Shown here: piece after piece, positions 6,511 to 11,476 of the stretch | Layout: every line of letters starts with the position of its first letter | Numbering within the stretch: position 1 is the stretch's first letter | From: Planctomycetales bacterium | GTDB taxonomy: Bacteria > Planctomycetota > Planctomycetia > Planctomycetales > Planctomycetaceae | NCBI GenBank assembly: GCA_020050375.1 | Contig: JAGVKR010000736.1 | Location: forward strand, 1 to 11,476 | Direction: 5' to 3' | DNA: 11,476 bases | Notes under the pieces: generated by a model | What the model was told of the DNA's origin: nothing | Databases searched by the model: none | Seen by the model: only the letters and a program-made list of their open reading frames with translations | Program-made: the position numbers and the translations under genes

Positions 6511-7404
6511 ATGTCGAGTGAAAAAGAGAGCCGCGTTCTCGAGCTCTTTGGGCATTCCACCCGAATCGATCAATCATGGGGAGAGATCATTTCAGGGCAA
6601 TGCTGTCCATTTACGAATACGCGCTGTTTCAAAGTGCGAAAGAGCAATCCAGGCGTCTCCATCGGGACGTGCTCGGTTCGGTACGGGAAAGACGGCCGGA
6701 ATGTCATCATTTGTCCGAAACGGCTGCTGGAGCGGCGTCAGGTATTCATGGATGCCGTCCATCTGCTGACGCAGCATGATCCCGGAAACGAGCTGCATGT
6801 CGTTCCCGAGATGTCAATTCCGGGTGGGAGTGTGGATTATTTCGTCGCGTCAGTGAAGAGAGGGAAAGTCAAGGACTTCGTCGCGATCGAGTTTCAAACT
6901 CTCGATACGACGGGGACTGTCTGGCCTGAACGTCAGCGCTTGCTCAAGAAACTGGGCCTCAAAGTTGCGAAGCGGGATGCGAATTCGACGAAATCATTCG
7001 GCATGAACTGGAAAATGACGGCGAAAACGATTTTGGTGCAACTCCACCACAAGGTCGAAACGCTGGAACATATCGGCAAGCATTTTCTGCTTGTCATTCA
7101 AGATGGGCTGCTCGAATATTTGCGCCGCGAGTTCAATTTTGGTCATTTGACGGGCGTTCGTGTCGGGGACACGATGCATATTCATTCTTACGGTTTGGAC
7201 GAAGTCGATGGCGAATTCCGCATCGACCTCAATGCCCGATTCAGCACGGACGCGGCCGGGGTCGCCAAGTGCCTGGGCTTGCAGGCCGAGACGAAAATCG
7301 AACTCGAAACGATCGTGGCGGAGATCGAGAAGCGGATCACGGTCAATACCCGACTGACAGTTGATTCGCCGATTCCCCGGTCCGACGTGATGCCAGCCGA
7401 GTGA
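6511..7404 (+). CDS. NotI-like type II restriction endonuclease
   Basis: The 297-residue product is a likely site-specific nuclease paired with the methyltransferase that ends 19 bp upstream. Its N-terminal third matches the pattern I remember for NotI (Pfam NotI family): CPF..., C.K, GTC.V and CP.R.L, giving Cys-32, -39, -54 and -68, which in NotI-type enzymes bind a structural metal (iron in NotI). Cys-31 gives an extra adjacent cysteine. The PD-(D/E)xK-variant core is visible as Glu-100 (VVPEMS), Asp-109 (GGSVDYF), and Glu-127/Gln-129 (VAIEFQTLD), the same E...D...ExQ order as in NotI (LEIQTMD). It is about 85 residues shorter than NotI (383), so part of the DNA-contacting region differs and the site cannot be assumed to be GCGGCCGC. 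The ATG at 6511 avoids overlap with the methyltransferase; no strong ribosome binding site is present. Co-transcription is likely. Confidence 0.85.
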   Translation: MSSEKESRVLELFGHSTRIDQSWGEIISGQCCPFTNTRCFKVRKSNPGVSIGTCSVRYGKDGRNVIICPKRLLERRQVFMDAVHLLTQHDPGNELHVVPEMSIPGGSVDYFVASVKRGKVKDFVAIEFQTLDTTGTVWPERQRLLKKLGLKVAKRDANSTKSFGMNWKMTAKTILVQLHHKVETLEHIGKHFLLVIQDGLLEYLRREFNFGHLTGVRVGDTMHIHSYGLDEVDGEFRIDLNARFSTDAAGVAKCLGLQAETKIELETIVAEIEKRITVNTRLTVDSPIPRSDVMPAE

Positions 7405-7482
7405 ATTCAATTCGCCGACTCCGCGAGTCTGGCCGGATTCAAAGTCAATTCGAACTAAAATGGCCGTTCATGGCAACTCGCA
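7405..7482. other. Short convergent gap with a weak stem-loop
   Basis: The 78 bp between the endonuclease and the WD40/PPC gene, which converge here, hold only GACTC-CGC-GAGTC (7417-7429), a 5-bp stem with a three-base loop and no T-tract. It could help end both transcripts but is a weak terminator candidate. Confidence 0.3.
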
Positions 7483-10400
7483 TCACTTTCCTGCCACCGC
7501 CGGCGTTCCTTTCACTTCCAAGCGCAAGAGGCCCGAGGCGTGGCGTTCGGTTTTGGCTTCGACTCGGGCGGCGGCGTAGAACTGGACCGGGCCGGGTTCG
7601 GCCCAGGGGTCGCAGGTGACGACGAAGCTCCGGCTCGTCTCATTCTCGTTGATCAGGACGCCGTTGAGGCCGACGTCCAGAACACGCAGACCGTGCGGCA
7701 GGTTCAGGACTTCGACGGGGACGCGGGCTTTGAACGCATTGCGGCGCTCGATTGTGGCGGTGAACTTGATCTCCTGGCCGGGAGTAATCTCGGCGAACGA
7801 AGGCTCGACGGTGATCCGAATGTCGGGGGGAGATGTGACCGTGACGAGATGGCCGCCGAAGCCGGGGCTGGTCGAATGCTCGACCGGTTGATCGCCGATT
7901 GTCGCGCGGCCGATGACCCGGAAGATTGGCAGGGCCACAGCAGGCGCTTCGACATTCGCCAGAGCGATCGCGGAGTTGGCAGGGTCGGACCGGTGCGTCT
8001 CTTCACGGTTGGCTCTGGTAGAAGTGAACTTCCAACATTCTACGTCCGACTTCCAACTTCCAAGGGAATCGTTCGATGTTGGACGTTGGAAGTTGAGTGT
8101 TGGGAGTTCAGATTCCGCGGCACTCGGTCGTTGCCGCTCGGCGATTTGGAACGTCGAACATCGAACATCGAACATCGAACGTCGAAGGGAAACGTTCAAC
8201 GTTGGACGTTGGATGTTGAATGTTGGAAGTTCTGTCACCACACCGCGCGCCCCCCCTTGGCCCCCCCTTCCTAAGGGGGGGAGACTCTCCGTTCCCCGAA
8301 TCCCGAATCCCGAATCCTGAATCCTGCCTGCCGCGACGGCGGGCGACTCTGTCGATGCCGTCAGCGTGAGTATCCCGGAAAATTTGTTCGGACCGATGCG
8401 GGTTGTCGTGGCGGTGATCCCTTCGGGCAAGCCTTCGACACGAACATCAACCGGGCCGCTATAGCCTTCGAGGCGATCGAGGTTGACCGTCACGGGCAGG
8501 CTGCCGCCGCGGGGGATGCTGGGGTTTTCGGGATCGAGGCTGATCCGAAAATCTTCGTGACGGGGGCGGATCACCAGGCGATAGACGAAATCGTCGCCGG
8601 CCAGATCGCGGACGTCGCGGACGCGCGCGATGTACGTTCCATCGGCGGGAACGTCGAACAGCACTTCCGAATCGCTCCCCAGACCCGGGGCGTCGTCGCT
8701 CCGCCAATCGAGCGGGACGACCGGCATGCCATTGGGCGGGAACGTCGCGCCGGGAGGATGGATTTCCACCTTGAACGCCGCCGTGTTGATGGCGTGGGCT
8801 TCGGGGGTCGTGCCGAACCAGCCCAGGCGCCGGCCGTTGCGGTCGGCGAACTGCACGTCGGCATCGGGACCGAGCGGGAGCGACTGCACGCGAATGACTT
8901 CTCCGCCGACCATGACGTAGTCGTTGGGTCGCAGGTCTTCCCAGTTCTGCAGGCGAATCCCTTTGCTGCGCGATTCGTTGTCGCGGAGGACGATGTACGT
9001 CTCGGCGACGGCGCGGAGTGTATTCCGCGGGACCGGTTTCCCTGCGGCATCGAGGATTTCGAGAACGGTGTCGACCGGCGAGCCGAGCCGGCTGGCGATC
9101 GTTTCGATCGTGAGGCGCTCGCCGCGCTTGGCGGTGAAGGAATAGTGGTCGGGGGAGGAGTGGGGAGTGCGGAGTTCGGAGTGTGGAGTGGAGGAGGTCG
9201 CCGGGCCGCTGATGGCTGTCTCCTGATTCCTGACGCCTGTTTCCTGCCCGGCGACCCCCCCTGGCCCCCCCTTGCTAAGGGGGGGAGAGTTGGTGCTCCC
9301 TGAATCCCGAATCCCGAATCCCGAATCCTTTGCCGCAATTCTTCCCGACACGGCGCTCGGGATCGGGAGCGGCTGCGCCTGATGTGGCGTGTCGTTCGGT
9401 TCGTGCTCGGCGAATTCGGGGAAGGGGCTGGCTTCGTAGCGGGCGGTGTTCAGCGACTTTCCGTCTGGCGTGAAGGGGGGGATGTTGCGCGTCGTTGCGC
9501 CGGGGATCGGGCGGAGCTTTGTATCGGGAAGCAGGTTGAAGCCGGCGACATCGATGGCGGTCACTTCGCCGGGTGCGGCCTGGCCTTGGTCGCTGGCGCG
9601 CATGCCGAGGGGCCAGACGCCGGTGACGTACGGAAACGACCCAGCGTGAATGAAGTAGAAATGGCCGCCACCGCCGCTGTTGTCACGATCTTCGATTTGC
9701 AGGAAGAATCGCCCGGCGGTTTCGAATTTGTGGCCGAAAAGGACGTCGTTGCGCTCCGGCTGGCGGACGACGGATTGCAGCGCGCGGCCCGTTTCATCGC
9801 TGAGAATGAACCGAGGCTGGAGTGACGAGCCGAGGGCCGGGCCGACGAGGACGAAGACGAATTGCTCGCCCGCTTTGGCATCGAACGACCAGAAGTCGCG
9901 GTCGCCGCGGCGGTCGATCGTGCCGGCCAGCGTCGCGGGGAATGTCACCGCCGTCGCTTTGTCGCGGGCGTTGTTGTCTTCCTTCTCACCGGTTTCAGGG
10001 AAGGGGCCGACGTAGAACGATTTCGTGCCGGCCGTCCCCAGCGGCGTGTGCATGCGAAGCGTGACGTTGCCGATCGCGAGGTCGGCGGGAATGTCGATCT
10101 CACAAAATGCCTGGTTGGCGTTTTTCGGGTCGGCGGGGAGCAGCGTCACCTTGAGTTCCCCTTTCGAGGCGAGAACCTGATCGGCCGCGGAGATGTTCGG
10201 GCCGGAGAGCGTGAACTTGACCTTCTGCCCGCGGACGACCGTTCGCGGACTGACGGCGTCGAACTTGGGTGTCGGAGGGTTTGGCTTGGGCTCGTCGGCG
10301 GGTGCGGCCGGCTGCTGGTCGATGAGGGCAGCGGCGACGATGCCGAAGGGAACCGGCAGCGCGCCGCCGGGTGGAACCCGACGGTGCGTGGCGGGTGACG

Positions 10401-11476
10401 ATGTGGCGACGGGCTGCGATTGAGGGACGGAGGTGAACTTCCAACATTCAACGATCGACTTCCAACTTCGAATGAGATCGTTCGACGTCGGAGGTTGGAA
10501 GTTGAATGTTGGACGTTCAGTTTCCGCGACGCTCGATGCTCGATGTTCAGTCACCACCACACCGCGCGACCCCCCCTGGCCCCCCCTTCCTAAGGGGGGG
10601 AGATTATCCGTCCCCTGAATCCCGAATCCTGAATTCTGAATCCCCTCCACCCCGCCCGCGATTTCCACAGTGCGGAGCTTTTTCGGCGAATGAGCGTCGA
10701 AGACGATCAGCTCGCCGTTGTAGAGGCCGGCGGCAAGCTGGTTGCCACCGGGGTCGAGGGCCAGGGCGAGGGGCCAGTCGGCGAGGCGGTCGTAGACGTG
10801 CCTTTCCTGCAGGGCGGCGGCGTCCCAGGCTTTGATGCGGCGGTCTTCGCCGGCGGTGAAGAGGGTTGCGCCGTCGGGGCTGTAAGCGACGGCGAGGACA
10901 GCGGCGTCGTGGGCAAAGGCGCTGCGCTTCAATTTGGCGGTCGTGCCGTTCCAATCGTAGAGGCGAATCATCTTGTCGCTGCCGGCGGCGGCCAGCTCGC
11001 GCCCCTGCGGATGAAAGGCGACGGCGCCCAGAGATTTGGTCGGCTCGGTGAGTGTCAGAATCCGCTGGCCGGTGGCGACGTTCCAAAGTTTGACCGTCTG
11101 ATCGGCAGCGACAGAGGCGAGCGCCTGGCCATCGGGGCTATACGCAAGACCGAAGACGGCGGCCGTGTGATGCTTGAGCGTGTGCCGCTCGGCGCCGGAA
11201 GCGGCGTCCCACAGAATGAGCAGCTTGTCGTAGCTTGCGGTGACGAGCTGCGTGCCGTCGGGACTGAAGGCGAGGGCGTAGATCGAGTCGGTGTGGGCGG
11301 TGAGAGTGCGGAGTGCGGAATTCGGAGTGCGGAGTTCCGAGTCCGACTTTGCCTTGCCTGATTCGTCCTTGCTCGTGCTTGCCTCTTCGCGACCGGTAAC
11401 ATCCCAGATGCGCACCTTCCCCACGACGCTTGGCAATCCCTCAGCGGCGGCGACGAGGCGTCCATCGGGGCTGAAG
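7483..11476 (-). CDS. Large WD40 / PPC multidomain protein (5' end outside window)
   Basis: The frame is open to the right edge (FSPDGRLVAAAEG precedes the TTG at 11436), so the start lies outside; about 1,330 codons are present. In protein order: WD40 repeats to about 10,670 (five full blades with SPDG-type turns and WD/WN/YD ends such as LILWDAASG and VKLWNVATG); an IPT/Ig-like domain at about 10,275-10,010; a first PPC domain at about 10,005-9,645 (DRDFWSFDAKAGEQFVF); a second Ig/IPT-like stretch; a second PPC domain from about 9,405 (HEPNDTPHQA, then PDHYSFTAKRGERL after an insert); Ig-like segments at about 8,700-8,350; and a C-terminal Ig-like domain at 7,985-7,486. This layout is typical of planctomycete surface or periplasmic proteins, often fused to cytochrome-like domains further upstream, which cannot be seen here. 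Four repeat cassettes are read in frame. Exact role unknown. Confidence 0.85.
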   Translation of the reverse strand, partial: FSPDGRLVAAAEGLPSVVGKVRIWDVTGREEASTSKDESGKAKSDSELRTPNSALRTLTAHTDSIYALAFSPDGTQLVTASYDKLLILWDAASGAERHTLKHHTAAVFGLAYSPDGQALASVAADQTVKLWNVATGQRILTLTEPTKSLGAVAFHPQGRELAAAGSDKMIRLYDWNGTTAKLKRSAFAHDAAVLAVAYSPDGATLFTAGEDRRIKAWDAAALQERHVYDRLADWPLALALDPGGNQLAAGLYNGELIVFDAHSPKKLRTVEIAGGVEGIQNSGFGIQGTDNLPPLGRGGQGGSRGVVVTEHRASSVAETERPTFNFQPPTSNDLIRSWKSIVECWKFTSVPQSQPVATSSPATHRRVPPGGALPVPFGIVAAALIDQQPAAPADEPKPNPPTPKFDAVSPRTVVRGQKVKFTLSGPNISAADQVLASKGELKVTLLPADPKNANQAFCEIDIPADLAIGNVTLRMHTPLGTAGTKSFYVGPFPETGEKEDNNARDKATAVTFPATLAGTIDRRGDRDFWSFDAKAGEQFVFVLVGPALGSSLQPRFILSDETGRALQSVVRQPERNDVLFGHKFETAGRFFLQIEDRDNSGGGGHFYFIHAGSFPYVTGVWPLGMRASDQGQAAPGEVTAIDVAGFNLLPDTKLRPIPGATTRNIPPFTPDGKSLNTARYEASPFPEFAEHEPNDTPHQAQPLPIPSAVSGRIAAKDSGFGIRDSGSTNSPPLSKGGPGGVAGQETGVRNQETAISGPATSSTPHSELRTPHSSPDHYSFTAKRGERLTIETIASRLGSPVDTVLEILDAAGKPVPRNTLRAVAETYIVLRDNESRSKGIRLQNWEDLRPNDYVMVGGEVIRVQSLPLGPDADVQFADRNGRRLGWFGTTPEAHAINTAAFKVEIHPPGATFPPNGMPVVPLDWRSDDAPGLGSDSEVLFDVPADGTYIARVRDVRDLAGDDFVYRLVIRPRHEDFRISLDPENPSIPRGGSLPVTVNLDRLEGYSGPVDVRVEGLPEGITATTTRIGPNKFSGILTLTASTESPAVAAGRIQDSGFGIRGTESLPPLGRGGQGGARGVVTELPTFNIQRPTLNVSLRRSMFDVRCSTFQIAERQRPSAAESELPTLNFQRPTSNDSLGSWKSDVECWKFTSTRANREETHRSDPANSAIALANVEAPAVALPIFRVIGRATIGDQPVEHSTSPGFGGHLVTVTSPPDIRITVEPSFAEITPGQEIKFTATIERRNAFKARVPVEVLNLPHGLRVLDVGLNGVLINENETSRSFVVTCDPWAEPGPVQFYAAARVEAKTERHASGLLRLEVKGTPAVAGK
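8026..8109. repeat. 84-nt heptad hairpin, copy 1 (in-frame insert)
   Basis: Arms 8026-8060 and 8075-8109, each five seven-base units of the CCAACNT type, pair imperfectly across a 14-base loop. On the coding (minus) strand the unit reads LPTLNFQRPTSN...VECWKFTS. Copies 2 (8149-8232) and 3 (10435-10518) are also exactly 84 nt. It interrupts an Ig-like segment after LTLTAS of the WD40/PPC protein. Confidence 0.8.
8149..8232. repeat. 84-nt heptad hairpin, copy 2 (in-frame insert)
   Basis: The left arm (8149-8186) is almost pure GAACATC heptads. The right arm (8195-8232) is of the GTTGGAC type. By hand alignment 30 of 38 positions pair, across an 8-base loop. The coding strand reads LPTFNIQRPTLNVS, the same frame as copies 1 and 3. 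It lies 39 bases (13 codons) after copy 1. Confidence 0.8.
8261..8281. repeat. C7TT / AAG7 hairpin, copy 1
   Basis: A perfect 9-bp stem, CCCCCCCTT with AAGGGGGGG, encloses the loop CCT. The coding strand reads PPLGRGGQGG. Identical stems occur at 9265-9285 and 10580-10600. A preceding C7 run (8250-8256) offers an alternative pairing arm. Confidence 0.85.
8295..8326. repeat. CCCGAAT heptad tandem array, copy 1
   Basis: Three CCCGAAT units, one CCTGAAT and a partial unit. The coding strand reads QDSGFGIRG. Because seven is not a multiple of three, the same cyclic heptapeptide is read in every frame, without stops. Confidence 0.85.
9158..9192. repeat. GAGTGNG heptad tandem array inside PPC domain
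   Basis: Five units (GAGTGGG, GAGTGCG, GAGTTCG, GAGTGTG, GAGTGGA) adjoin the PDHYSF strand of the second PPC domain. The coding strand gives TPHSELRTPHSS. The same unit family recurs at 11304-11345. Confidence 0.8.
9219..9246. repeat. NNNCCTG heptad tandem array
   Basis: Four units (TCTCCTG, ATTCCTG, ACGCCTG, TTTCCTG) read as QETGVRNQETA on the coding strand. Two further weak units may precede them. This array is unlike those in the other cassettes except for its seven-base period. Confidence 0.75.
9265..9285. repeat. C7TT / AAG7 hairpin, copy 2
   Basis: The same perfect 9-bp stem as copies 1 and 3, with loop GCT instead of CCT. The coding strand reads PPLSKGGPGG, again the same frame. Confidence 0.85.
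9299..9326. repeat. CCCGAAT heptad tandem array, copy 2
   Basis: One CCTGAAT and three CCCGAAT units. The coding strand reads KDSGFGIRDSG. It sits directly after the VSGRIAA strand of the second PPC domain, so the whole cassette 9158-9326 splits that domain at a loop. Confidence 0.85.
10435..10518. repeat. 84-nt heptad hairpin, copy 3 (in-frame insert)
   Basis: Arms 10435-10469 and 10484-10518 flank a 14-base loop; by hand alignment 27 of 35 positions pair. The coding strand reads RPTFNFQPPTSN...VECWKFTS, very close to copy 1, and the flanking AG(A/T)TTCCGCG is also shared. It separates the WD40 propeller from the IPT-like domain. Confidence 0.8.
10527..10547. repeat. CGATGNT heptad array
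   Basis: Three units: CGACGCT, CGATGCT and CGATGTT. They equal one arm of the GAACATC-type hairpin (copy 2) read on the other strand, so this may be a remnant that lost its partner arm. Confidence 0.65.
10580..10600. repeat. C7TT / AAG7 hairpin, copy 3
   Basis: A perfect 9-bp stem with loop CCT, identical to copy 1. It is preceded by the shared linker GTCACCACACCGCGCG-like sequence at 10550-10569 (also at 8234-8249). The coding strand reads PPLGRGGQGG. Confidence 0.85.
10614..10641. repeat. CCCGAAT heptad tandem array, copy 3
   Basis: Units CCTGAAT, CCCGAAT, CCTGAAT and TCTGAAT. The coding strand reads QNSGFGIQG. The full cassette 10435-10641 is 207 nt, exactly 69 codons. Confidence 0.8.
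11304..11345. repeat. GAGTGCG heptad tandem array between WD40 blades
   Basis: Six units (GAGTGCG three times, GAATTCG, GAGTTCC, GAGTCCG) make 42 nt, 14 codons. The coding strand reads SELRTPNSALR. It lies in the linker between the blade ending VRIWDV and the next blade, LTAHTDSIYALAFSPDG, where length changes are tolerated. Confidence 0.8.

Noticed and set aside
8149..8232. CRISPR array suggested by the regular GAACATC repeats
   Set aside because: The repeats are seven bases long with no spacers, and there are no cas genes in the window.
7540..8274. Long plus-strand frames opposite the WD40/PPC gene (also at 8557-9303 and 10690-11361)
   Set aside because: They are antisense shadows of a high-GC gene; the minus strand carries clear WD40, PPC and Ig-like motifs across the same bases.
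11434..11436. TTG as start of the WD40/PPC protein
   Set aside because: The frame continues to the window edge and encodes FSPDGRLVAAAEG, a normal WD40 blade sequence, so the gene begins outside the window.

Overview
The window (roughly 60-65% GC) looks like a chromosomal piece from a planctomycete. The main reason is the architecture of the right-hand gene: a WD40 propeller followed by Ig/IPT-like and bacterial pre-peptidase C-terminal (PPC) domains in one very large protein, typical of that phylum. The outer-membrane barrel-like protein and the many short interspersed repeats fit. This is inference from family resemblance; there is no rRNA or other marker to name a genus.

Layout from left to right. 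(1) 1-1532, plus strand: the 3' part of ftsK, the septal DNA translocase, cut by the window edge. (2) 1533-2179: no convincing gene; it holds a small degenerate heptanucleotide repeat and a plausible promoter. (3) 2180-3316, plus: a secreted, probably outer-membrane beta-barrel protein. (4) 3317-3779, between convergent genes: a 218-bp MITE-like element with perfect 21-bp terminal inverted repeats enclosing a perfect 17-bp hairpin. (5) 3780-4499 and 4689-5081, both minus: two unrecognised multi-spanning membrane proteins, each preceded by a Shine-Dalgarno-like sequence. (6) 5082-5423: a divergent intergenic region with three small perfect hairpins and a consensus -10 box. (7) 5424-6491 and 6511-7404, plus: a two-gene restriction-modification module, a beta-class SPPY DNA methyltransferase followed 19 bp later by a NotI-like endonuclease with four metal-ligand-type cysteines and a D...ExQ catalytic core. 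Its base composition is visibly less GC-rich than the flanks, suggesting acquisition. (8) 7483-11476, minus: the WD40/PPC protein gene, open through the right window edge.

The most striking structure is inside the last gene. At four places, mostly between or in loops of recognisable domains, the reading frame runs through composite repeat cassettes. The direct repeats and long imperfect hairpin arms in these cassettes share a seven-nucleotide period (CCCGAAT-type, GAGTGCG-type, CCAACNT-type, GAACATC-type and NNNCCTG-type units). Alongside them sit three near-identical 21-nt C7TT/AAG7 hairpins. Three 84-nt hairpins and the three C/G hairpins are each read in the same frame at every site, so the gene stays open. 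This resembles, in principle, the in-frame palindromic elements of Rickettsia combined with cyanobacterial-type heptamer repeats.

Functionally the regions are separate: cell division and chromosome segregation (ftsK), envelope proteins, a self-contained defence module, and a large repeat-laden beta-propeller/PPC protein. I see no tRNA, rRNA, CRISPR array or transposase gene.
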